Of a stretch of 5,932 nucleotides of DNA, positions 1-5,932 are shown in pieces. The stretch lies in assembly GCA_937884385.1 (NCBI GenBank), contig CALGCW010000219.1:1-5932 (forward strand), read 5' to 3'. Made by a program: the position numbers and the translations under genes. Positions within the stretch are counted from its first letter, which is position 1. Each line of letters starts with the position of its first letter. The notes under the pieces were generated by a model. The model did no database searches. It saw only the letters and a list, made by a program, of their open reading frames with translations, and had not been told where the DNA came from. This stretch comes from an uncultured Clostridia bacterium (GTDB lineage Bacteria; Bacillota; Clostridia; Oscillospirales; CAG-272).

Positions 1-46
1 AAATTACAGATTTTCGAACTGCCTGCCAACAGTGAGAAAATCGTTA

Positions 47-70
47 TGTGTTGTGCTTTAGCGCAACACA
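47..70. repeat. Near-perfect 10-bp hairpin with 4-base loop
   Basis: TGTGTTGTGC at 47-56 and GCGCAACACA at 61-70 are inverted copies around the loop TTTA. The single irregular pair is a U-G wobble on the plus strand and an A-C mismatch on the minus strand. Neither side is followed by a convincing run of T, so I do not call it an intrinsic terminator, although it lies downstream of rseP on the minus strand. Positions 1-46 hold nothing I can assign to a gene. Confidence 0.45.
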
Positions 71-91
71 ATTTGCGCGAAATCTTGCTGC

Positions 92-174
92 GAAGCTATA
101 CAAAAAGTTTTTGGTTCTTTTTTCAAAAAGAACACATCTTTTTCTTTGTAACTTTTTCCTTGTATCTTCTTCTC
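92..174. repeat. Palindromic intergenic element, copy 1 (downstream of rseP)
   Basis: This AT-rich imperfect palindrome lies just after the rseP stop codon. Three nested arm sets are visible: GAAG (92-95) with CTTC (166-169); ATACAA (98-103) with TTGTAT (160-165), together with AAAAAGTT (102-109) and AACTTTTT (150-157); and an inner GTTCTTTTT (114-122) with AAAAAGAAC (125-133). A related element lies in front of uppS at 3983-4051, sharing the outer GAAG/TAC/AAAG arms and the inner GTTCTTTTTT/AAAAAGAAC core. On the minus strand the 3' arm carries a short T run, so it might also help end the operon transcript. It could be a REP- or MITE-like repeat of this genome, but two copies are too few to name a family. 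Confidence 0.5.
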
Positions 175-177
175 GCA

Positions 178-1215
178 CTAAAACAAATTGATTACGTCCT
201 TAATGGAGATAAGGAGCATAAAGCCGAGCAATATCATCATCGTTACGGCTATGATGGTATCCTCCACCTCTTTTTTTATCACCTTTTTACCCGCGATACC
301 GTCGATGAGGTGGAAGACTATTCTTCCTCCATCAAGTGCGGGGATGGGCAAAAGGTTGAAAATACCGAGGTTCATACTTATCATAACGACGAGGTTAACA
401 AGCGAGGCAATGCTCACCTGTGCGACCTGTCCGACCGTTTCGACTATTCCAACAGGACCAGAAACGGCATCCATACCGAATCTGCCCGTTATCATTCCCC
501 AAAGTGAGTCAAAGACCATCTTAACGGTATTAAGTGAACGGTAAAGTGCCTGGTAGAGATAGTCAAAAACCGTCACGTCCTTAACTGAGCTGAGATACAA
601 AAGTCTGAAATCGGGGTCGGCAAGCACAATGCCCTGCTCCTCCCTTGTATTGAACACTACGTCCTCAATTACCTGCGTGACACCGTCGCGCTTAACCGTA
701 ATATCAAGGGCGTTTTCACCCTGCATCATTATTTCGTACATAACCTCTTCGCCTGTGTGAACTCTTACGTCACCAACGGCAATGATCTCGTCGAGCACTT
801 GAAGCTTTCCATCCGTGACGGCGCCCTCAACGAAGCCGCCTATGGTAGTTGAGCCGGGGTCGGTGCAAAGCACGAGCACGAGCATAAGGAGGACCGCAAA
901 AACGATGTTTACAAGCGGACCTGCAACCGTCACCGCGATCTTTTTCCAGGGGTTTAGATTGTTATACGCCTTTGGGTTCTCACTCGTTCCCTCTTCGCCC
1001 TCCATACTTACAAAGCCGCCAATGGGAAAGGCGCGAAGTGCGTATTTTGTGCCCGTCTTACCCGTCCACGAAAAAAGGGTCGGGCCCATACCGATGGCAA
1101 ACTCAAGTATCGGCACACCGAAAAGGCGTGCGACAAAAAAGTGTCCGAACTCGTGAATAAAGGTCAAAAGACTTATCACAAGGGCGGTAATAATTATATA
1201 TAAAATGATCTCCAA
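178..1215 (-). CDS. rseP: RseP-family site-2 intramembrane zinc metalloprotease
   Basis: A membrane-embedded zinc protease of the M50 (site-2 protease) family, 345 aa, which cuts substrates such as anti-sigma factors or leftover signal peptides inside the membrane. The zinc and catalytic motif HEFGH is at residues 21-25 in the first membrane segment. A single PDZ-like region spans about 118-185. The conserved VSGPVGI is at 251-257, and the C-terminal NLLPIPALDGGR at 287-298 supplies the third zinc ligand (Asp295). Hydrophobic segments lie at about 3-20, 95-117, 266-292 and 320-343. The start is TTG at 1213-1215, chosen because AAGGAG sits 8 bases upstream and no ATG lies nearby. It is the last gene of the operon, and its ribosome binding site overlaps the dxr stop. 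Its substrate cannot be read from the sequence. The family call is secure. Confidence 0.95.
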   Translation of the reverse strand: MEIILYIIITALVISLLTFIHEFGHFFVARLFGVPILEFAIGMGPTLFSWTGKTGTKYALRAFPIGGFVSMEGEEGTSENPKAYNNLNPWKKIAVTVAGPLVNIVFAVLLMLVLVLCTDPGSTTIGGFVEGAVTDGKLQVLDEIIAVGDVRVHTGEEVMYEIMMQGENALDITVKRDGVTQVIEDVVFNTREEQGIVLADPDFRLLYLSSVKDVTVFDYLYQALYRSLNTVKMVFDSLWGMITGRFGMDAVSGPVGIVETVGQVAQVSIASLVNLVVMISMNLGIFNLLPIPALDGGRIVFHLIDGIAGKKVIKKEVEDTIIAVTMMILLGFMLLISIKDVINLF

Positions 1216-1223
1216 GTTGTTTT

Positions 1224-1229
1224 CTCCTT
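1224..1229 (-). promoter_or_regulatory. Ribosome binding site of rseP, overlapping the dxr stop
   Basis: On the minus strand AAGGAG starts inside the dxr stop codon (TAAGGAG) and lies 8 bases before the TTG start of rseP. This supports the TTG start and suggests that ribosomes finishing dxr can feed rseP. Confidence 0.8.
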
Positions 1230-2385
1230 AAATTCCAAGATATTTCCGTGCAATCGCTCTTGCCTCACGGTCAGCATCAAGTATGCCCTCAAGGTCGTGT
1301 ATCTCACCTGCCCAAGGCATCTCTTCAAGTGTGTGGCAGATACATTCGCTTATCTGACCGAAGCGTATCTTCTCACCAAGATAAGCCGCTACCGCCACCT
1401 CGTTTGCGGCATTCAGCACCGCACAGCTCGCACCTCCCGCCTCAAAACAACGAAGAGCCACGTCAAGAAGGATAAATGCCTCTCTGTCGGGTCGGGCAAA
1501 GGTGAGCTTCGATATTTTGGCAAGATCAAGCGGCTCTATCACGCTCTCTGCCCTGCCTGCGCCCTCAAGTGCATATTGCACGCAATGGCGCATATCGGGA
1601 ACTGAAAGCTGAGCTATTATACTGTTATCAATGTATTCGACCATTGAATGAATTATACTTTCTCTGTGAACGAGAACGTCGATCTGATCGGCACTCACAC
1701 CAAAAAGATGTGCCGCCTCGATCATCTCAAAGCCCTTGTTCATCAAGGTCGCGCTATCAATTGTGATCTTCGCGCCCATTTTCCACGTTGGGTGTGCAAG
1801 CGCGCGTGAGAGGGGCAGATCGTACATCTCATCCCGACTCATTCCGAAGAACGGACCGCCCGACGCGGTAAGGATGAGACGCTTTACCTCTTTTCTCTCG
1901 CCTGCACGCAGGCATTGATGTATTGCGCAATGCTCGCTGTCGATGGGGAGTATCTCAATCCCCTTCTCGCGTACCTTTTGCATAACTATCTCGCCCGCAA
2001 CAACAAGGCTCTCCTTATTGGCAAGAGCAAGTCTTATTCCATTGTCAAGCACGGCAAGCGTAGGAAGAAGTCCCGCGCCCCCGATGATGGAGTTGACGGC
2101 AAAGGTCGCGCCACTCTCCTCTATCATAGTGCAAATACCGTCAACGCCCGCAAAAACGCGGATATCCGTATCGATAAGCGCGAGCATTAAGGAAGCTGCC
2201 GCGCGCTCGTCGCACATTGCGGCAAATTTAACGTTAAATTCCCTTGCCTGCGCGGCGACCCTTTTCCAATTCTTATTTGCACATATGCCAAGCACCTCGG
2301 TTCCCGTCTTCCTTGCTACGTCGAGCGCCTGCTCTCCGATAGAACCCGTTGAACCGAGTATGAGCATTTTTTCGTTGTTATTCAT
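1228..2385 (-). CDS. dxr: 1-deoxy-D-xylulose 5-phosphate reductoisomerase
   Basis: A cytosolic enzyme of the MEP pathway that rearranges and reduces DXP to 2-C-methyl-D-erythritol 4-phosphate using NADPH and a divalent metal. The 385-aa length matches the family. The NADPH-binding GSTGSIG is at residues 11-17, and LANKESLV is at 121-128. The metal ligands follow: PIDSEH at 147-152 (Asp149, Glu151) and MNKGFE at 215-220 (Glu220). Substrate-loop motifs are SGGPF at 175-179 and HPTWKMG at 198-204. The C-terminal NAANEVAVAAYL is at 325-336. I start at ATG 2383-2385 rather than the in-frame TTG at 2404-2406. The ATG has AAAGGA 5 bases upstream and puts GSTGSIG at the usual distance from the N-terminus, whereas the TTG start would overlap cdsA. 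It lies 10 bases after cdsA. All active-site residues I checked are present, so it should be functional and the sensitive target of fosmidomycin-type inhibitors. Confidence 0.97.
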   Translation of the reverse strand: MNNNEKMLILGSTGSIGEQALDVARKTGTEVLGICANKNWKRVAAQAREFNVKFAAMCDERAAASLMLALIDTDIRVFAGVDGICTMIEESGATFAVNSIIGGAGLLPTLAVLDNGIRLALANKESLVVAGEIVMQKVREKGIEILPIDSEHCAIHQCLRAGERKEVKRLILTASGGPFFGMSRDEMYDLPLSRALAHPTWKMGAKITIDSATLMNKGFEMIEAAHLFGVSADQIDVLVHRESIIHSMVEYIDNSIIAQLSVPDMRHCVQYALEGAGRAESVIEPLDLAKISKLTFARPDREAFILLDVALRCFEAGGASCAVLNAANEVAVAAYLGEKIRFGQISECICHTLEEMPWAGEIHDLEGILDADREARAIARKYLGI

Positions 2386-2390
2386 ATTTA

Positions 2391-2396
2391 TCCTTT
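2391..2396 (-). promoter_or_regulatory. Ribosome binding site of dxr, overlapping the cdsA stop
   Basis: AAAGGA on the minus strand begins at the last base of the cdsA stop (TGAAAGGA) and lies 5 bases before ATG 2385. It decides the dxr start against the upstream TTG, which would put this site inside the coding region. Confidence 0.7.
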
Positions 2397-3214
2397 CACT
2401 GAGCAAGGAACAGAGCCATAACTACAGCAACTGCCAAAATTGAGTCAAAGCGGTCAAGCACGCCGCCGTGTCCCGGGAAGATCTTTCCGTAGTCCTTAAT
2501 TCCGTAAGTTCTTTTAATGACGCTCATAGCAAGGTCGCCGATCATAGAAACGACCGCAGCAAGAAGTCCTGCCAAGGCGAGTACTAAAAGGCTGATATCG
2601 TATTGTGTAAAATGGTTCAATATAGCACCGTAGCCGACGAAAACGGCAACGCAGAAGAGCGCACCGCCGATAGCACCCTCAACGGTCTTTTTGGGGCTGA
2701 CAGCCTCAATGAGCTTGTGCTTGCCGAAGAGCATACCGCAGAAATAGGCAAAAATATCGGTCACCCACGCGCCTATGAAGATGAAATACCAATAATACTC
2801 ACCGCCGTGCGCATTACGAACCATAACGACGGACGAGCAAGCTCCAATTATGTAAAGCGACACTATCGCGCTTGTTATTATTCTGTTCATATCTACCTTT
2901 TGGTCCTTCTGGTAAGCAAATACCCACGCGCCAAGAAGATAGAGTGCGTAAAGAAGCAAAGCTATCACCGCTGTGTGGCCGGCTACCTTCTCAAAGAGAC
3001 GGTAATAGACGGCAAAGGGTGCTGCAAGCGCCAAAATATAAAGCGGAAGGGTGAGATAAAGATTTTTTCTCGTTCCCATACAGCCGAGAAGCTCATATAC
3101 TCCAACAGTGCCGAGCAAAGCCCACACTATCGGGAAAAGCAGCGTATCTGAAAAAATACATACGGGAACGGCAACTATGCCGAGTATTATCGCAGTAATT
3201 ATTCTCTGTTTCAT
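2396..3214 (-). CDS. cdsA: Phosphatidate cytidylyltransferase (CDP-diglyceride synthase)
   Basis: An integral membrane enzyme that makes CDP-diacylglycerol from CTP and phosphatidic acid, the branch point to phosphatidylglycerol, cardiolipin and other phospholipids. It is 272 aa, normal for bacterial CdsA, and is mostly hydrophobic, with about eight candidate membrane segments. The family signature spans residues 231-257: Ser231, Lys234-Arg235, Lys240-Asp241, His249-Gly-Gly and Asp254-Arg-x-Asp257. SPKKTVEGAIGG at 173-184 is the second conserved block. I place the start at ATG 3212-3214, with AAGGAG 7 bases upstream. The in-frame TTG at 3230-3232 would add six residues but would put that ribosome binding site inside the gene and overlap uppS. 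The gene follows uppS by 14 bases and is followed by dxr after 10. The signature is intact and I see nothing unusual. Confidence 0.96.
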   Translation of the reverse strand: MKQRIITAIILGIVAVPVCIFSDTLLFPIVWALLGTVGVYELLGCMGTRKNLYLTLPLYILALAAPFAVYYRLFEKVAGHTAVIALLLYALYLLGAWVFAYQKDQKVDMNRIITSAIVSLYIIGACSSVVMVRNAHGGEYYWYFIFIGAWVTDIFAYFCGMLFGKHKLIEAVSPKKTVEGAIGGALFCVAVFVGYGAILNHFTQYDISLLVLALAGLLAAVVSMIGDLAMSVIKRTYGIKDYGKIFPGHGGVLDRFDSILAVAVVMALFLAQ

Positions 3215-3221
3215 AATCTGT

Positions 3222-3227
3222 CTCCTT
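3222..3227 (-). promoter_or_regulatory. Ribosome binding site of cdsA
   Basis: AAGGAG on the minus strand lies in the 14-base gap after the uppS stop and 7 bases before ATG 3214. It is the main reason to prefer the ATG over the upstream TTG that overlaps uppS. Confidence 0.8.
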
Positions 3228-3228
3228 A

Positions 3229-3930
3229 TCAAAGCCCGCCATAGCGACGCTTTCTTGAATAAAAATCGTTGATAGCCAAAATGAGGTCATCATCCGTGAA
3301 GTCGGGCCAGAGCGTATCGGTAAAATAAAGCTCCGAATACGATGCCTGCCACAAAAGGAAATTGGAAAGCCTCTTTTCTCCCGCAGTTCGCACTACGAGA
3401 TCGGGCTCGATGCAATCCTCGGTATAGAGCGCGCGCGTCAGGTTCTCCTTATTGATCTCTTTGCCCTCACTAACAAGTCTGTTGCACGCGTGAACAATCT
3501 CGTCTCTGCCGCCGTAATTGATGGCAACGTTGAGTGTCTTACTGAAATGGGCCGTTCTCTCTTCAAGCTTCTCTATGCGAGAGCGCAAGGGCGCGTCAAG
3601 AGCCGTCTTATCACCGATAACACGGAAGCGCACTTCCCTCTTTATCAGGTCGCCGCCGCATTTGTCGAGGTAAAGGGAAAGCAGGGCCATAATGGTCTTG
3701 ACCTCTGAGGGAGGACGCTTCCAGTTCTCGGTTGAGAATGCATAGAAGGTCACCGCTTCAAGTCCAAAGTCAAAGCAACGGTTGGCAACGCGCTCAAATA
3801 CCTTCACGCCCGCCTTGTGACCCTCGGGGCGCTCAAGCCCGCGAGAGGTCGCCCACCTGCCGTTGCCGTCCATTATGAACGCAATGTGTCTTAAGTTTTT
3901 ATCAACCTTGAATGTGTTTTTGTTTTCCAA
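3229..3930 (-). CDS. uppS: Undecaprenyl diphosphate synthase (cis-prenyltransferase)
   Basis: Adds isopentenyl diphosphate units in cis to farnesyl diphosphate to build the C55 lipid carrier used for peptidoglycan and other wall polymers. It is 233 aa, close to the usual length. The catalytic block FIMDGNGRWA is at residues 18-27 with the metal-binding Asp21. FSTENWKRP at 65-73 is the second conserved block, and INYGGRDEI is at 137-145. The C-terminal block RTAGEKRLSNFLLWQ at 181-195, followed by SELYF at 199-203, binds diphosphate. A chain length of C55 is inferred from the family and the operon, since other cis-prenyltransferases share the motifs. The start is TTG at 3928-3930 with GAGG 8 bases upstream, and no ATG precedes the conserved N-terminal region. 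It is the first gene of the transcript, behind a leader with several dyads. Confidence 0.97.
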   Translation of the reverse strand: MENKNTFKVDKNLRHIAFIMDGNGRWATSRGLERPEGHKAGVKVFERVANRCFDFGLEAVTFYAFSTENWKRPPSEVKTIMALLSLYLDKCGGDLIKREVRFRVIGDKTALDAPLRSRIEKLEERTAHFSKTLNVAINYGGRDEIVHACNRLVSEGKEINKENLTRALYTEDCIEPDLVVRTAGEKRLSNFLLWQASYSELYFTDTLWPDFTDDDLILAINDFYSRKRRYGGL

Positions 3931-3938
3931 TTTCAGTA

Positions 3939-3945
3939 CCTCTTT
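3939..3945 (-). promoter_or_regulatory. Ribosome binding site of uppS (TTG start)
   Basis: AAAGAGG on the minus strand lies 8 bases before the TTG start of uppS, supporting a non-ATG start for the first gene of the operon. Confidence 0.75.
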
Positions 3946-3960
3946 CGGTCATTAGTTTGT

Positions 3961-3980
3961 TGATAAATTGCGGTTTATCA
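3961..3980. promoter_or_regulatory. Perfect 7-bp dyad in the uppS leader
   Basis: TGATAAA (3961-3967) and TTTATCA (3974-3980) are perfect inverted repeats around TTGCGG. The dyad ends about 30 bases before the uppS start codon on the minus strand. It could be an operator or a small leader hairpin; nothing in the sequence names a regulator. Confidence 0.35.
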
Positions 3981-3982
3981 GG

Positions 3983-4051
3983 GAGAAGCTACAAAGAGAA
4001 GAAGACGTTCTTTTTTGAAAAAAAGCGAAAACCCTTCTTTAGTATCTTCTC
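3983..4051. repeat. Palindromic intergenic element, copy 2 (uppS leader)
   Basis: This is a 69-bp imperfect palindrome between frr and uppS. The outer arms GAGAAG (3983-3988) and CTTCTC (4046-4051) continue inward through TAC/GTA and AAAG/CTTT pairs with small bulges. The core pairs GTTCTTTTTT (4007-4016) with an AAAAAA run and a CGAAAAC segment. On the minus strand it reads GAGAAGATAC at one end and CTCTTTGTAGCTTCTC at the other. Copy 1 at 92-174 has the corresponding GAAGATACAAG and CTTTTTGTATAGCTTC. If transcription starts near 4080, this element lies in the uppS 5' untranslated leader and would fold into a long hairpin. I find no match to a riboswitch or T-box that I know. Confidence 0.5.
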
Positions 4052-4084
4052 GAAAAAAATAACACTTCCCAATCATAGTAACTA

Positions 4085-4112
4085 ATTATCAAAACTTGAT
4101 ATACTCACACAA
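4085..4112 (-). promoter_or_regulatory. Candidate promoter of the uppS-cdsA-dxr-rseP operon
   Basis: On the minus strand TTGTGT (4107-4112) and GATAAT (4085-4090) are separated by 16 bases, resembling a vegetative promoter with a weak -35 and a good -10 box. It lies directly after the frr terminator, where a promoter for uppS is needed. A dyad TATCAA-AAC-TTGATA (4087-4101) overlaps the -10 box and could be an operator. The call rests on consensus resemblance and position only. Confidence 0.35.
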
Positions 4113-4118
4113 GAAGTG

Positions 4119-4155
4119 CAAAAAATCCCAAAAAGGCGGGAATTTCGCCCGCCTT
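4119..4155 (-). terminator. Intrinsic terminator of frr
   Basis: An 8-bp GC-rich stem, AAGGCGGG (4133-4140) with CCCGCCTT (4148-4155), has a 7-base loop. On the minus strand it is followed by TTTTTGGGATTTTTT. It begins 15 bases beyond the frr stop. There is no T run on the plus-strand side, so it works in the direction of frr only. It separates frr from the uppS operon. Confidence 0.85.
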
Positions 4156-4170
4156 GTTGTCTTGGATTTA

Positions 4171-4353
4171 TCAGATAGCCATAACTTCCTTCTCTTTTTT
4201 AGCGGAAGTTGCATCTACCTCTTTGATATAGTTATCGGTAAGGTCCTGAACCTTCTTTTCAGCGATCTTAACGTCGTCCTCTGTGAGCTCGCCGTCCTTC
4301 TTGCTCTTCTTAATAGCATCACGCTCAGCATTCTTCTTCTCTTCATCTGTTTC
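4171..4353 (-). CDS. frr: Ribosome recycling factor, C-terminal fragment (5' part missing at junction)
   Basis: Ribosome recycling factor splits post-termination ribosomes together with EF-G. Only about the last 60 of some 185 residues are present, all from the C-terminal part of the long three-helix domain. Family features in order are NAERDAIKK, the GELTEDDV turn, KKVQDLTDNYIKEVD, and a charged end AKKEKEVMAI followed by tandem stops TGA-TAA. The match is clear up to about 4335. Upstream of that the frame reads TDEEKK where a KVAIRN-like block is usual, and beyond about 4355 the DNA belongs to another gene on the other strand. I therefore put the break at about 4340-4362. Position next to uppS agrees with the conserved pyrH-frr-uppS order. 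Loss of most of an essential gene points to an assembly join rather than a natural state. Confidence 0.85.
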   Translation of the reverse strand, partial: ETDEEKKNAERDAIKKSKKDGELTEDDVKIAEKKVQDLTDNYIKEVDATSAKKEKEVMAI

Positions 4354-4362
4354 TGGTGTTGA
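4340..4362. other. Composition and gene junction (probable assembly chimera)
   Basis: To the left the DNA is medium-GC and encodes frr on the minus strand; to the right it is AT-rich and encodes a beta-helix protein on the plus strand. Both genes are cut here, head to head at internal positions. The surrounding pyrimidine-rich stretch is low in complexity and readable in both genes, so the exact base cannot be fixed. I see no inverted ends, target duplication, tRNA or integrase nearby. Confidence 0.75.
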
Positions 4363-5932
4363 ATATACTAACTTACAATTCGTTCAAGTAAGAATGAGCG
4401 ATCGTACTGATGGTCGTCCAATGGCTATGGTATTAGACCAAGTTAATGGTGTTACAATTAAAGATTCTGAATTTATTGGTAAACGTTCTAACTATAATGA
4501 CTCTTTAAAAATTGGTAACTTAGGTGCTTATGGTGCTAAAGGTAATGTTGAAATCGTTGGTAACTTATTTGAAGGTTTCGCTCAATATGTTATTTGGTTT
4601 GTGACTTATGCTGAAGGTACATATAATGTTCAAAATAATACATTCAAAGATTGTGGACAAACTTCAAGTTCACATGGTGCTATTAGACTTGCTGATTATG
4701 TAGGTGCAGATTCTGGTGTTTCTTCACTTGACTTCTTATACAATACTGTTGATAATTCATACATGCTTGTTAGAATTGATGCAGATTCAACAAGAACTGC
4801 TGAAACTCAACCTGTTAAAGTTAACTACAATAAATTATTAAATTGTGGTGCTACATATTATATTAAGAACTCTAACGGTTATGCAATCGATGGTACAAAT
4901 AACTATTATGATGTTGCTCCAAGTGCATCATTAATGTTAAATGTTAACTGGGAACCTTACTATGCTAATGAAGGCGATGTTCCTCTATATGGTCAAGAAT
5001 TATCATTCTACGCAATTGAATACGTAGCTAATGGTGGTCAAATTGCTGAAGGCGCTCCAACTATGTATGATTCAAAAGTTGGTCTTGCTAAACTTCCTGA
5101 AATTTCTAAAGAAAACCATATCTTCCAAGGTTGGTTATTAAATGGTGCTGTTGTTACTGAAATTCCTGCTGGTACAACTGGTAAAGTTGTTCTTGAAGCT
5201 TCTTTCAGAGAAAACGCATTATATGTAAGTAAAAATGGTGAATCTTATGCATATCCTACAATCGCTGAAGCTTTAGCTGCAGCTAAAGATGGTAATAAGA
5301 TTATCATTCTTGCTGGTGAATGGGATGAAGCTGTTACTGTTAGTGTTCCTAACTTAACAATCGCTGGTCCTAACCAAGGTGTTGATGCTGTTGATGGTGT
5401 AAGAGCTGCAGAAGCTATTATCAAAAACGTTATTAGTGTTGATTTAGCTGCTACTAACTTAACTATTGATGGTTTAGCATTCACTGCTGGTGGTAGAGTA
5501 GTTGCTTCTGCTGCAAGTGGTACTTATAATGGCTTTACATTCAAAAACAATAAAGTTTATGATACTAATGAAACTACTACTCCATGGGTTGTTAACCGTT
5601 ATGTAATGGATGCTGTAGTTGAATTCAGATTAAAATCTGGTGGTAAATGTAAAGATTTCGAAATCTTAAATAACAGTTTCGTTAACTGTCCTGCTGTAAA
5701 CGTTATGGTTAATAGACCTCATAACTTATCAGTAGATGGTAACTTATTCAAAAACTTCTCACAAGACGCATTCCGTATTGCTGGTGGTTATACTCATGGT
5801 ATTCATGCATTCACTAACAACGTATTTGAAGTTGAAAAACAAGGTGATGCACATACTGGTATTTTCTTCTATTCACTTTCTGGTGGTGATGCATTCCCTA
5901 GAGCAATCGTTTTAAATAACGTATTCAGAAAT
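4352..5932 (+). CDS. Large beta-helix / InlB B-repeat-like surface protein, partial at both ends
   Basis: One frame is open from the junction to the last base of the window, 527 codons without a stop. The first ATG is at 4394, but it has no ribosome binding site and lies inside repeat-like sequence, so the true start is missing. Numbering from 4352, residues 1-200 look like a right-handed beta-helix, with recurring rungs such as NLFEGF (71-76), NNTFKD (95-100), YNTVDN (130-135) and YNKLLN (159-164). Residues 218-287 resemble a Listeria-Bacteroides (InlB B-type) repeat: YVANGGQI, then LPEISKENHIFQGWLLNG, then VVLEASF. From 290 a second helix opens with YPTIAEALAAAKDGNKIIIL, the usual cap of pectin-lyase-like folds, with rungs NNSFVN, GNLFKNF, NNVFEV and NNVFRN up to the edge. 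No catalytic residues or anchor are visible. A secreted adhesin or glycan-binding role is only a guess. Codons are GGT/GTT/GCT/TTA-rich and Trp is always TGG, unlike the operon. Confidence 0.8.

Noticed and set aside
47..70. Hairpin downstream of rseP as the operon's intrinsic terminator
   Set aside because: The minus-strand stem has one mismatch and is followed by TAACGATTTT rather than a proper T run.
46..507. Plus-strand open frame of 153 codons starting in the left intergenic region
   Set aside because: It runs through the palindromic element and then antisense to rseP, with no ribosome binding site and low-complexity, Phe-rich sequence. The rseP frame has full family motifs.
2603..3151. 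Plus-strand open frame of 182 codons opposite cdsA
   Set aside because: It is antisense to a clearly conserved cdsA and has no recognisable domain, so it is a shadow frame.
4096..4362. Plus-strand open frame of 88 codons with a hydrophobic C-terminus
   Set aside because: It covers the frr terminator and the antisense of frr. Its Leu/Phe-rich look comes from complementing Lys/Glu codons, and its end lies at the junction.
4340..4362. Insertion sequence, prophage or integron boundary at the junction
   Set aside because: No terminal inverted repeat, direct duplication, tRNA, att-like site, transposase or integrase is visible, and the gene on the right also lacks its start.
5245..5484. Minus-strand open frame of 79 codons inside the AT-rich part
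   Set aside because: It is antisense to the long beta-helix frame, which has coherent repeats and codon use.
4352..5932. Alternative genetic code (TGA as tryptophan) in the AT-rich organism
   Set aside because: All five tryptophans in the visible frame are TGG and no in-frame TGA occurs, so nothing supports a recoded stop.

Overview
The window appears to join DNA from two different organisms, meeting at about position 4340-4362.

Positions 1 to about 4345 look like a medium-GC member of the Firmicutes, probably an uncultured gut-type clostridium. This rests on strong AGGAG-type ribosome binding sites, TTG starts and the conserved order frr-uppS-cdsA-dxr-rseP, all on the minus strand. I cannot place the genus. 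Reading along the minus strand, the order is: the C-terminal third of ribosome recycling factor (frr, 4171 to about 4353); a clean intrinsic terminator (4119-4155); a candidate promoter and a leader with several dyads (3931-4112); then four tightly packed genes. These are uppS (undecaprenyl diphosphate synthase), cdsA (phosphatidate cytidylyltransferase), dxr (DXP reductoisomerase of the MEP isoprenoid pathway) and rseP (site-2 membrane protease). dxr commits carbon to the isoprenoid precursors that UppS polymerises into the lipid carrier for cell-wall synthesis. CdsA makes CDP-diacylglycerol for phospholipids, and RseP cleaves membrane proteins, so the cluster is an envelope-building operon. 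The cdsA-dxr and dxr-rseP junctions place the next ribosome binding site on the previous stop codon, which suggests translational coupling. Related palindromic elements of about 70-85 bp lie at both ends of the operon (92-174 and 3983-4051).

From about 4350 to the right edge, base composition and codon use change abruptly to AT-rich DNA with GGT/GTT/GCT/TTA/AGA codons, typical of low-GC Bacilli or Mollicutes-like gut lineages. One plus-strand frame stays open to the last base: about 527 codons of a large extracellular-type protein, with a right-handed beta-helix, an InlB B-repeat-like module and a second beta-helix. It is incomplete at both ends. The essential frr gene is cut at the same point, no mobile-element hallmark is visible there, and both genes are broken. 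A chimeric metagenome assembly is therefore the simplest explanation, with a real recombination as the less likely alternative.

No RNA gene, CRISPR array or insertion sequence is visible. The operon itself is ordinary; the points worth a second look are the junction, the beta-helix protein and the paired palindromic elements.
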